Shown here: positions 7,667 to 15,306 of the stretch, in pieces
Layout: the number at the start of each line of letters is the position of its first letter
How positions within the stretch are numbered: the stretch's first letter is position 1
Assembly: GCA_001784805.1 (NCBI GenBank)
Contig: MFSE01000024.1
Location: forward strand, 1-52,081
Length of the DNA: 52,081 nt
Reading direction: 5' to 3'
DNA from: Candidatus Moranbacteria bacterium RIFOXYA12_FULL_35_19
GTDB lineage: Bacteria > Patescibacteriota > Minisyncoccia > Moranbacterales > UBA2206
Position numbers and translations under genes: made by a program
Notes under the pieces: model-generated
The model's input: only the letters and a program-made list of their open reading frames with translations
Told to the model about the DNA's origin: nothing
Databases searched by the model: none

Positions 7667-10600
7667 TTATAAATCTGTAACGCGTTCCACCTCTTCCAAA
7701 CTCGTCTCTCCCTCCAAAACTCGCAGTATTCCGTCTTGCGTCATAGTGAGCATGCCGAGTTCGACGGCTTTTTCTTCGAGTTCGGCGGTGATGGCGCCTT
7801 TTGTAATCAAGTCTTGAATTTCGCGAGAGAGTTGAAAAACTTCACTCACGGTCATGCGACCTTTGTATCCAATGCCGTTGCATTTTTCACAACCTTTGGG
7901 ATGATATATTTCCAAAACTTTGGGAATAGCCACTCCTGCTTTTGGACTGATGGTAGCTAAAACTTTTTCAATTTTTTCTTTTTCTTCTTTGGAAGGAATA
8001 ATTTTTTCTTTGCAATCACAAAGTCGGCGCACTAGCCGTTGAGCCATAAAGGCGTTGACTGCCGTGGCAATGTCAGAAGGGGAAACGCCCATATTGATCA
8101 TTCGCGCTACGGCGCCGGCGGCATTGTTGGTGTGGATTGTCGAAAGCACTAGATGTCCCGTAAGTGAAGCTTGCACGGCTACCTGCGCAGTTTCGTCATC
8201 GCGAATTTCACCAATCATCATAATGTCTGGATTTTGGCGAAGCAGAGCGCGAAGTGCCGTGGCGAAAGTATAACCTTCTTTGTCGTTTACTGGAGTTTGC
8301 AAAATTCCCTGGAGTTGGTATTCGATTGGATCTTCCACGGTAATTATTTTCACTTCTGGTTTATTGAGAAGACTAAGGACGCTATAAAGCGTAGTGGTTT
8401 TTCCACTGCCAGTTGGACCAGTATTCAAAATCACCCCATTAGGTTTTTTGACTTCATTCATTATTTTTTCTAAATTTTCTTTTCTGATGCCAAGCTTAGT
8501 GAGATCCAGCTCCATTGATGATCCACGCAGAAGTCGCATTACAACTGTTTCGCCGTAACCACCCAAGATAATAGAAACACGCACATCAATATTTTTTTCG
8601 GCAATTTCTATTGCATCATCAAAGCTAATACTAAAACGGCTGTCGATCACGCCTGTGCGCACTTCAGTTTTCACGCCAGAAAGAATTTTTATCTCGCCCA
8701 AAAGCGCCGGATATTCATTGAGAGGAATAGTTACTACGCTTTGCAAAATTCCATCAATGCGGAAACGAATTTTGACATCATCTTTTTCCGGTTCAATGTG
8801 AATATCTCCGACATTAAGAAGAATGGCGGCGGAAAAAATAATTTTATTAATTTCATTTGTTTTGGAAGCGCGCACGACTTCTTCTAATTTTTTAAAATCA
8901 GTTAAATTTTCTTTGGCGGATAAATATTGACTATTTTCAATGAGAATTTTTTTGCCTAAAGTTTGTGACATCAGTTTTTCATAAATACCTTCCAAAAATT
9001 CTCCTTGTCCCGTAGCTTCTTCCACTTCATCAATAGAAGTGACACCGGCGACTGCTTTCAAAATTCCATCTTGAAGCATTGTAATCATTCCTGACTCCAA
9101 AGCGGCCATGGCTAATTCTGTTTCACCAGCGAGTCCTAAAATTAATTTTTCAATATCTTCATTGATGGTGAGTACTTCAAAAATTCCCATTCGTCCCTTG
9201 TATCCCAAGCCGTTGCATTTGGGACAACCTTTTGGGCGGTATAATTTTTCAATATTTTTAGGAATTTCCACTTTGGCTTTGGGCGAGATAATAGACAGGA
9301 TTTTTTGAATGGATTCAATAGATTCTTTGGCGGGCACATAACTTTCCTTGCAATCACAAAGTTTGCGCACCAATCTTTGTCCGATAATGGCGTTTATAGC
9401 GGGAGACATCAAAGTTGGCTTTACCCCAAGTTCGACTAATCGGGGAATGGTACCAACAGCATTATTAGTGTGGAGTGAGGATAAAACTAAATGCCCCGTG
9501 AGAGCAGAATTGACAGCAATGTCAGCCGTTTCGTCATCGCGAATTTCACCTACCAAAATTACATCCGGATCTTGACGAACGATGGCGCGGAGTCCTTGGG
9601 CGAAAGTGTAACCTCGTTCTTTTTCTATTTGAGTTTGAGAAATGCCGGATAATTCATATTCAATTGGATCTTCAATGGTGATAATTTTTTTATCAGGCGT
9701 GTTGAGTTTATTTATAATTGAATAAAGTGTAGTAGTTTTTCCCGAGCCAGTTGGTCCAGTGTTAAGAATCATTCCATTGGGTGCTTGCATTTGATTTTGA
9801 ATAGTTTCATAAGCCAAGCCTTGGAGGCCGAGATTTTCCACACTCACTTTGATCGAATCCGGATCAAGTAACCGCATTACTACTGATTCTCCGAAATTTC
9901 CTGGAATTACTGAAACACGCAATTCGATTTTTTTGTCGCTTAAATTTATTTCAAAAGTTCCATCTTGGGCGATATCGCGAAGATTGAGTTTCATACCGGA
10001 CATCAATTTTATGCGGGAAATGATAGTATGAAAAACATTAAGGGGCAAAAAGGCCACATCTTGCAAGGTGCCGTCAATACGGTAGCGCAGGCGAATTTCT
10101 TTTTCTTGCGGTTCAATGTGCACATCGCTAGCACCAAGTTTATAAGCGCCAGCCAACATAATATTCAAAACTTGCGTAGTGGGTAATTCCTTGATGCGAT
10201 TTTTCAAAGTGATCAAATCTTTCATTTCTTCTTCGAATTTTTCCAATTCTTCTCCACTAAGACTTAAGCTCATTTGGTCAAGAATATCCACAAAAACAAT
10301 CTGCTTATATTTTTCCAAGACATGGTTGAAATTTGAAGTAGAAACTACAAAAAGTTTTATCTGCCAGCCGTTTTCAGTTTTCAATTTTTCTATGAAATTT
10401 TTGGTCGCTTCATTTTGTGGATCAGAAGAAATGAGAGTGACAACTTTTCCGGCGCGGTGAATGGCGATAAGTTTGAATTTTCTAGCATCTTCTTCCGGCA
10501 AAAGTCCGATGGCTTCTTTTCCAATGGGGATAAGATTGGTATCTACATAAGGAAGATTGAGTTTGCCAGCCAAAGCCGAAGCCATTTCCTCCTCTTCCTC

Positions 10601-10696
10601 TTTGCGGAATTTGGAAAGAATTTTGGCAGTTTTATTTTCTTCGGGGATATCAGTGGATTTTTTTGTTTGAATTTTTGGTTTGAGAATTTTTATCAT
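7667..10696 (-). CDS. pilB: Tandem-duplicated GspE/PilB-type secretion ATPase (two motors in one chain)
   Basis: The 1009-residue protein contains a short N-terminal region resembling the MshEN/T2SSE N-domain and then two complete GspE/PilB ATPase modules. Walker A GPTGSGKTT occurs near residues 315 and 760, each followed by the Asp/His boxes (EDPIEYEL.., VGEIRDDETA, GHLVLSSLHTNN / GHLVLSTIHTNN). Each module also keeps the zinc tetracysteine (CDCKE plus CPKCNG or CEKCNG). PilB polymerises type IV pilins as a hexamer; here a trimer would supply six sites. No other pilus genes are in the window. The upstream start is SD-less. Both modules look catalytically intact. Confidence 0.93.
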   Translation of the reverse strand: MIKILKPKIQTKKSTDIPEENKTAKILSKFRKEEEEEMASALAGKLNLPYVDTNLIPIGKEAIGLLPEEDARKFKLIAIHRAGKVVTLISSDPQNEATKNFIEKLKTENGWQIKLFVVSTSNFNHVLEKYKQIVFVDILDQMSLSLSGEELEKFEEEMKDLITLKNRIKELPTTQVLNIMLAGAYKLGASDVHIEPQEKEIRLRYRIDGTLQDVAFLPLNVFHTIISRIKLMSGMKLNLRDIAQDGTFEINLSDKKIELRVSVIPGNFGESVVMRLLDPDSIKVSVENLGLQGLAYETIQNQMQAPNGMILNTGPTGSGKTTTLYSIINKLNTPDKKIITIEDPIEYELSGISQTQIEKERGYTFAQGLRAIVRQDPDVILVGEIRDDETADIAVNSALTGHLVLSSLHTNNAVGTIPRLVELGVKPTLMSPAINAIIGQRLVRKLCDCKESYVPAKESIESIQKILSIISPKAKVEIPKNIEKLYRPKGCPKCNGLGYKGRMGIFEVLTINEDIEKLILGLAGETELAMAALESGMITMLQDGILKAVAGVTSIDEVEEATGQGEFLEGIYEKLMSQTLGKKILIENSQYLSAKENLTDFKKLEEVVRASKTNEINKIIFSAAILLNVGDIHIEPEKDDVKIRFRIDGILQSVVTIPLNEYPALLGEIKILSGVKTEVRTGVIDSRFSISFDDAIEIAEKNIDVRVSIILGGYGETVVMRLLRGSSMELDLTKLGIRKENLEKIMNEVKKPNGVILNTGPTGSGKTTTLYSVLSLLNKPEVKIITVEDPIEYQLQGILQTPVNDKEGYTFATALRALLRQNPDIMMIGEIRDDETAQVAVQASLTGHLVLSTIHTNNAAGAVARMINMGVSPSDIATAVNAFMAQRLVRRLCDCKEKIIPSKEEKEKIEKVLATISPKAGVAIPKVLEIYHPKGCEKCNGIGYKGRMTVSEVFQLSREIQDLITKGAITAELEEKAVELGMLTMTQDGILRVLEGETSLEEVERVTDL

Positions 10697-10803
10697 ACTA
10701 CAAAATTACAAAATAATTACAAAAATACAAAAAATAAGACAATGTTATTTTACCACAAATATGGTAAATAAAAAAATCCACTTAAAGCGGATGATGTAAA
10801 AAC

Positions 10804-10909
10804 TGTCATTATAAGAAAGTATTCGTCTGCTGGCAAGGTAGGTAAGGATCGTTGCAATCTTAGTCTTAACCACGACAAATGAGATTGCTTCGCTATGCTC
10901 GCAATGACA
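10804..10909. repeat. Dispersed element with TGTCATT...AATGACA ends
   Basis: It ends with GCTTCGCTATGCTCGCAATGACA, the common 'TCATTGCGAGC' repeat type also present at 25796-25864. It lies between the pilB promoter region and the DHH gene. Confidence 0.7.
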
Positions 10910-10921
10910 GAGTGTGAGAAT

Positions 10922-12055
10922 TTATTTTACCAGCAGGCTTTTTATTTTTTCTAAAATTATTTTTCCAACTTCATTTAAGTTTGGATTTTCCAAGCTAATT
11001 TCCAAAAATCCTCGCTTTGAACTTTCTGGAAAAACGGAAAGCATTTTTTTGGCTGTTTCTGGATTAGAAAATTTAATAAGCGCCTTTGAACTTTGGGGCG
11101 TGTCATTATAGACGGCCATAAAAATTTGGCCTTCACTGAAATTCTCTTCCAATTTTGAAATGATAAGCGGAAGATCTTCAAAATTTGAGCGACTTTGGAC
11201 GAAATCTTCCACGCTTAACGCTGACCAGATAAGTTTACTTTCTTCATCCCAATTTATTTTCGCCATTGTTCGGCCCCACAGTTTCAAAATATGTAGTGGT
11301 TGAGTTTTATACATCCAGCGGATAATTTCTTGCTGATCAGCGCCTTTGTTCATAAGATTAGCCGAAGCTAAAAGGGCTTTCGGGGTGGTATTTTTTTTCT
11401 GAAAACTATCTGTGGCGCCGATTAGTCCAGCTAAAAGACAGGTGGCAATTTTTTTGTCGATAAGTTCAGGGTAAATATTTTCAAAAGTTTGAGTTAAGAT
11501 TTCGCAGGAAGAAGAAGCAGTGATATCAGTCAAATTGATTTGTCCGAAGTTGTCGTTGTCACTTTTGTGATCAATGTTCACAACTGGCACTTCAAAAAAC
11601 AAATCCGTATTTTCCAAATAAAGCCGACCCAGTTTTTCCAAATCAGGCGAATCAATTACGATCACTAAATCATATTTGAATTTGGCGAGGATAAAAGAAA
11701 AATCGCGGGGGTCGATGGAGCCTTTTTCCGGCGTCACTAGAATATTGAAAATATCGCCTTTTTCTTCTTGACGCACTCGCATAATTTTATTTTGGGCAGT
11801 ATTGAAAGAAAGAACAAAATCACGCGCGCCGGAAATTTCTTGCAAAATATTGTCGGGTCGCGGGAGAAAATTGAATTTTTCTGATAAGCCATTTCCAAAA
11901 GCGATAGTTGGAAGGATATTTAATTTTTCCAAGAAATAATAAAGCGCCCAAGCACTGCCAACGGCATCCGCCGAAGGATTTTCTGGAATGAGAATTAGAA
12001 CCTCTTTGGAATTTTCCAGAAATTTTTTGAATTGTTCTTGGGGCTCTAAAGACAT
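10922..12055 (-). CDS. DHH-family phosphoesterase-like protein with altered metal motifs
   Basis: The 377-residue layout resembles NrnA/GdpP-type DHH-DHHA1 proteins, which hydrolyse nanoRNA, pAp or cyclic dinucleotides. The N-terminal motif, normally HxNPDxDAxGS, reads ENPSADAVGS, losing the first His and one Asp. The DHH triad reads DHK in NIDHKSDNDNFG. The third motif (VIVIDSPDLEKLG) keeps its Asp. The C-terminal half resembles a DHHA1 domain. With several metal ligands changed, it may be inactive or use a different metal site. It is transcribed toward pilB, with a dispersed repeat between the two genes. Confidence 0.8.
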   Translation of the reverse strand: MSLEPQEQFKKFLENSKEVLILIPENPSADAVGSAWALYYFLEKLNILPTIAFGNGLSEKFNFLPRPDNILQEISGARDFVLSFNTAQNKIMRVRQEEKGDIFNILVTPEKGSIDPRDFSFILAKFKYDLVIVIDSPDLEKLGRLYLENTDLFFEVPVVNIDHKSDNDNFGQINLTDITASSSCEILTQTFENIYPELIDKKIATCLLAGLIGATDSFQKKNTTPKALLASANLMNKGADQQEIIRWMYKTQPLHILKLWGRTMAKINWDEESKLIWSALSVEDFVQSRSNFEDLPLIISKLEENFSEGQIFMAVYNDTPQSSKALIKFSNPETAKKMLSVFPESSKRGFLEISLENPNLNEVGKIILEKIKSLLVK

Positions 12056-12115
12056 AAAAGTTTATTGATTAAGTTAGTCTAATAAAGTAGCATTTGAAAA
12101 ATGTATTGTCAATGC

Positions 12116-12145
12116 TTGACAAATAGGGTAATTTCGGAGTAAATT
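12116..12145 (+). promoter_or_regulatory. Promoter for the 12198 orphan gene
   Basis: TTGACA at 12116-12121, 18-bp spacer, TAAATT at 12140-12145. The leader of about 45 nt ends in AAAAAGGAG before the ATG. Confidence 0.55.
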
Positions 12146-12197
12146 CTTTTTAGGCGTAGTTCTTTGTTGTTCACTTCAACTTAAAAAGGAGCAAAAA

Positions 12198-12509
12198 ATG
12201 GGCAGAAAAGAGGAAGAGAAAAAAATCTACATCTTGGAAGCGTTGAGGAAAAATCATTTTTGTTCGGACTGGGATGATTTTGAAAGGGGTGTGAAAAAAT
12301 TTCTTTTGTCTCCTTCTTGTCGGGAAGTGAAAAAAGTTATAGGAGCGTTTAAAACAACAAACGATCCTAGATTCAAGGAGTTTGAAGGTGACGAAATAAC
12401 GCCACATATATTTAAAAAAGTGGCGGAATTTATGCGTAATAATTTCACGCATGATGAGGTGTTTACTATGAAATTCGAAGAACTTCACGGGCCTAATTCT
12501 GAAAACTAG
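12198..12509 (+). CDS. Orphan cytoplasmic protein, 103 aa
   Basis: This is a highly charged soluble protein with no signal peptide and no family I recognise. The start is set by a strong AAAAAGGAG Shine-Dalgarno 7 nt upstream. It has its own promoter and one of the strongest terminators in the window, so it is a single-gene transcript. The minus-strand ORFs at the same place (12171, 12254) are shadows. Confidence 0.65.
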   Translation: MGRKEEEKKIYILEALRKNHFCSDWDDFERGVKKFLLSPSCREVKKVIGAFKTTNDPRFKEFEGDEITPHIFKKVAEFMRNNFTHDEVFTMKFEELHGPNSEN

Positions 12510-12530
12510 CCGATAAACTTTTTAGCTAGT

Positions 12531-12567
12531 AGCGGTCGATGTGTTATTTAACATCGACCGCTTTTAA
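12531..12567 (+). terminator. Strong intrinsic terminator after 12198 gene
   Basis: A perfect 12-bp stem AGCGGTCGATGT / ACATCGACCGCT with an 8-nt loop, followed by TTTTAATTTT. An additional hairpin ACTAGC/GCTAGT lies at 12505-12530. Confidence 0.9.
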
Positions 12568-12596
12568 TTTTCCTAAATTCCAGTTAGAATAAAACT

Positions 12597-13127
12597 ATGA
12601 AAAGTTTCACTACAATCAATTCCAAGCAAACGCAAAAACTAGGCGAGCTTTTGGCTGAGGAAATTTTAGCAACCAAGAAGCTCAACCTCTCTCGACCAAA
12701 ACAACCAAAAGAGGTTGAGCTTCGAAAAGCTTTGGTCATCTGTTTGGACGGTGAACTGGGCGCGGGGAAAACTACTTTTACTCAAGGGCTTTTAAAAGGT
12801 TTGAAAATCGAAGGACCATATACGAGTCCGACCTTTCTTATTATGAAAGAATACTGCTTGTCCAAAGGTTCGACCTTTAAAATTCCTAAGGTCGAACCTT
12901 TGGCTATCGAGAAAGTCTATCATTTTGATGCTTATAGAGTAGAGGCGCAGGATATTTTGAATTTAGGCTGGGAAGAAATATTGTCTCCGCCAGCTGGCGG
13001 ATCAAAAAATATTATTATAATAGAATGGGCAGATAGAATAAAAGAAATAATTCCAGCTGATGCGATTTGGATAAAATTTAAATGGCTGGAGGAGGATGAA
13101 AGGAAAATAACTTTTACTAAATACTAA
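12597..13127 (+). CDS. tsaE: tRNA t6A-modification ATPase TsaE, with three palindrome-encoded inserts
   Basis: The protein has Walker A GELGAGKTT at about 52-60, TSPTF, the HFDAYR motif and IIEWADRI, all diagnostic of TsaE, which powers the TsaBD complex making N6-threonylcarbamoyl-adenosine at A37. At 176 residues it exceeds the family norm of about 150. The excess corresponds to two in-frame palindromes (residues about 27-43 and 88-102), plus a 16-bp palindrome at 129-134. The inserts avoid the P-loop and HFDAYR motifs. A TAGAAT -10 box ends 6 nt before the ATG and there is no SD, suggesting a leaderless mRNA. Confidence 0.93.
   Translation: MKSFTTINSKQTQKLGELLAEEILATKKLNLSRPKQPKEVELRKALVICLDGELGAGKTTFTQGLLKGLKIEGPYTSPTFLIMKEYCLSKGSTFKIPKVEPLAIEKVYHFDAYRVEAQDILNLGWEEILSPPAGGSKNIIIIEWADRIKEIIPADAIWIKFKWLEEDERKITFTKY
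12677..12723. repeat. 47-bp palindromic element, fixed-core family, copy in tsaE
   Basis: Arms GAAGCTCAACCTCT / AGAGGTTGAGCTTC (14 bp, perfect) enclose the 19-nt core CTCGACCAAAACAACCAAA. The same core and arm lengths occur at 15698 and 19131 with different arm sequences. The element is in frame. Confidence 0.9.
12862..12903. repeat. 42-bp perfect palindrome inserted in tsaE
   Basis: A 16-bp perfect stem CCAAAGGTTCGACCTT / AAGGTCGAACCTTTGG with a 10-nt loop. The total is exactly 14 codons. The arm shares GGTTCGACCT with the mutM element at 19131. Confidence 0.85.
12986..13001. repeat. 16-bp perfect palindrome in tsaE
   Basis: TCCGCCAGCTGGCGGA is self-complementary and GC-rich in an AT-rich gene. 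It encodes PPAGG. Confidence 0.7.
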
Positions 13128-13235
13128 ATTTTACGAAATACGAAATAAGCTAAATACGAAAGTACGAAGATCAAGTTTAAAAATTTTTTAGTATTTAGTT
13201 TATTTAGTATTTAGTAAAACTAGTAAAATAAAACT
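13120..13235. repeat. TACGAAAT/TAGTATTT short-period repeat between tsaE and the cyclophilin gene
   Basis: Units such as AAATACTAAAT and TACGAAATACGAAAT are followed by inverted TTTAGTATTTAG units, so the gap could fold on itself. The last part supplies a TAAAAT -10 box ending 6 nt before the next ATG. Confidence 0.7.
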
Positions 13236-13952
13236 ATGAAAAAAACAGCAGTATTAATAATGAGCATATTTTTAATTACAGTTTTGTCTGCTTGCTCGCA
13301 AAAAAAAGACACAATCCCAAACCCAATTTCTGACCCAGGCGGACACATTTCTGGGATGGTGGATTTGAATAAAAAAGCGGGGGAGGATATTCAAAATGCA
13401 GTGAACAAGGAAAATGAAAAATTAACTAACGCCTTAAATGAAAATAATATGAATGAACAAAAAACACAATTTGCCTTGATAAAAACAAGTCTTGGCGACA
13501 TTAAAGTAGAACTATCTTTCGATAGTGCGCCAAAAACTGCTAAAAATTTTTCTGATCTAGCGAAAAAAGGATTTTATGATGGCACAAAATTTCACCGAGT
13601 GATCAAAGGTTTTATGATTCAGGGAGGGGACCCACTTTCTAAAGATGATTCGCAAAAATCAATGTGGGGAACCGGTGGGCCAGGATACAAATTCAAAGAC
13701 GAGCTCACGGGCAAAGAAAAATATTTGCAAGGAACTCTTGCAATGGCCAACTCCGGTCCAAACACTAATGGCTCTCAATTTTTCATCGTCACCGCCAGCC
13801 TCGGCGCCCAACTTCCACCCAGCTACACGGTTTTTGGAAAAGTAATTTCCGGAATAGATGTCGCTCTAAAAATCGAAAATGTGAAAACCGCTTCCAATGA
13901 TCAGCCAGTTGATGATGTGGTGATTTATAATATGGAATTGATGGGGAAATAA
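13236..13952 (+). CDS. Cyclophilin-type peptidyl-prolyl isomerase lipoprotein
   Basis: A lipoprotein signal peptide with lipobox LSAC places Cys at residue 20. A charged linker (about 25-75) precedes a cyclophilin domain (about 80-238) with FHRVIKGFMIQGGDP, the FxxxGPGYKFxDE-like segment, TLAMANSGPNTNGSQFFI and a final VFGKVISGIDVA block. It should accelerate proline isomerisation during folding of exported proteins at the outer face of the membrane. A -10 box (TAAAAT) ends 6 nt before the ATG, so the mRNA may be leaderless. A terminator follows. Confidence 0.93.
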   Translation: MKKTAVLIMSIFLITVLSACSQKKDTIPNPISDPGGHISGMVDLNKKAGEDIQNAVNKENEKLTNALNENNMNEQKTQFALIKTSLGDIKVELSFDSAPKTAKNFSDLAKKGFYDGTKFHRVIKGFMIQGGDPLSKDDSQKSMWGTGGPGYKFKDELTGKEKYLQGTLAMANSGPNTNGSQFFIVTASLGAQLPPSYTVFGKVISGIDVALKIENVKTASNDQPVDDVVIYNMELMGK

Positions 13953-13975
13953 AACTATTTTTGAAACAAAAAAAT

Positions 13976-14007
13976 AGGCAGGGTCGAATTTTCGACGCCT
14001 GCCTTTT
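13976..14007 (+). terminator. Intrinsic terminator after cyclophilin gene
   Basis: GGCAGG and TCGAA pair with TTCGA and CCTGCC, followed by TTTTGATTTT. Confidence 0.85.
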
Positions 14008-14053
14008 GATTTTAGAGTCCTTTACATAAATTAGATTTATGATAGACTACAAT

Positions 14054-14194
14054 ACTTTCCTATTTACTTTCAGCATGGGTTGAAAAACGCATGTTGGGCG
14101 GTAAGATGGGATCGGCCTGTTTTATCCTGTCGGGCGACCGATAGAATAGTTCTCGCGAACTATCATTGTCCTTTAAAATGAATAGAGGTATATC
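14054..14194 (+). promoter_or_regulatory. Structured leader upstream of the 14195 orphan gene
   Basis: The region has a perfect ATAGTTC-TCGC-GAACTAT hairpin and a longer ATCGG...CCGAT stem, then GAGGTATATC before the ATG. No ORF is convincing here. It may be a 5' UTR with regulatory folding; I could not identify a clear promoter. Confidence 0.4.
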
Positions 14195-15214
14195 ATGGAA
14201 AGAGATTATTTTTTGAAAAAATCCGGTGCATGGGCTAGTGGTCTTCCTGTTCATGGGGTTAGACTTGCATTCCATTGGATGGAGTACCCGTTTTTACTTA
14301 CGAATGTTTTTTCAAAGCATTCGAAAAATGGGCTGGAAGATTTTGAAAGGCACATAAATGTGATAGCTTCTGATTATATGAAGCGATGGGCTATGAATGA
14401 AGTGAAGGAGGGGAAGCTTTCTGAAAAAACCCTAGATGGATTTTTGATCTTTAAGGAACAATTTGATGCGAAAAAAGTCTATGATCAAATTGTTTCCGGT
14501 ACGGATAATTCAGCGAAGATATTTTTGCCAGTGAGTAATGCTGTGCTTGAAGTGAGACGATTTGGAGATTGTTTTGGTATGAAAATTAAATCCAACAACT
14601 CGGGACAAGCGCATGTAAATGGTACGAAGCTTCTTGAGGAGATGTGCCAGGATGAGGGGCATTATATAATAGAATTTTTACATTCAATCGAATGCATTAT
14701 TCCATTGCCCAAAAAGCAGGCAGAGCTTAATTCAAAAAAAATAAATTTTCTTGAGGTGTATCAAAATCTACCACGGGATTGTCCGGAATTTCAGTGGGAT
14801 AATATAAAAGATTTTTCGAAAAGGCTTACGGATTCTTATGTTGCAGAAAATGAGTCTGAAATTCTTCCTGTTAAAATTGGAAAATATAAAACGAAAAAAA
14901 CTGAGTTGAGTATTATCGCTAAGTTGATACATTTTAATTGTGATCAACAAGGAAAATTTGTTAAATATCCGCCACAATGGCGCAATGGAAATATGAAAAA
15001 CACTGCTGTGACGAATGAATTCCGATTTCTGGATGGTGGCGATCTGTGTCTTTCTATGAGTTTAACAAATGACTTGAAACCATTTTCATTTGAAACAGTT
15101 GATCCAGAGCTTTATGTTAGCTATCAACAGAGCATATTGCATATGGCTGGGTCGGCACTTTATCTTCAGCTTTGCGCTCAACAATTAGCGGATTTGTCTT
15201 TGCGAATTGTTTAG
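14195..15214 (+). CDS. Orphan protein, 339 aa, function unknown
   Basis: This is a soluble protein without signal peptide, membrane segments or recognisable motifs. It contains six scattered cysteines and no zinc-knuckle spacing. The start is chosen at the ATG after GAGGTATATC. It sits in its own unit, with a terminator on each side, between the cyclophilin and polA genes. Its base use is slightly richer in G/C than its neighbours and no repeat elements have invaded it. I do not recognise a family. Confidence 0.7.
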   Translation: MERDYFLKKSGAWASGLPVHGVRLAFHWMEYPFLLTNVFSKHSKNGLEDFERHINVIASDYMKRWAMNEVKEGKLSEKTLDGFLIFKEQFDAKKVYDQIVSGTDNSAKIFLPVSNAVLEVRRFGDCFGMKIKSNNSGQAHVNGTKLLEEMCQDEGHYIIEFLHSIECIIPLPKKQAELNSKKINFLEVYQNLPRDCPEFQWDNIKDFSKRLTDSYVAENESEILPVKIGKYKTKKTELSIIAKLIHFNCDQQGKFVKYPPQWRNGNMKNTAVTNEFRFLDGGDLCLSMSLTNDLKPFSFETVDPELYVSYQQSILHMAGSALYLQLCAQQLADLSLRIV

Positions 15215-15246
15215 TCGCAAATAAACAACAATCGAAATTAAAATCA

Positions 15247-15281
15247 AGCCACTAGGTAAATACCCGGTGGCTGTTTTTTTT
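15247..15281 (+). terminator. Intrinsic terminator upstream of polA
   Basis: AGCCAC / GTGGCT with an inner GGTAAATACC hairpin, followed by eight T. Confidence 0.88.
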
Positions 15282-15294
15282 GTGTTTTTTGTAA

Positions 15295-15300
15295 TATACT
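15295..15300 (+). promoter_or_regulatory. -10 box of polA placed for a leaderless transcript
   Basis: TATACT ends 6 nt before the polA ATG (15307); transcription would start at or next to the start codon. No Shine-Dalgarno is present. The -35 region overlaps the upstream terminator's T-run and is weak. Confidence 0.45.
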
Positions 15301-15306
15301 AGAGAT

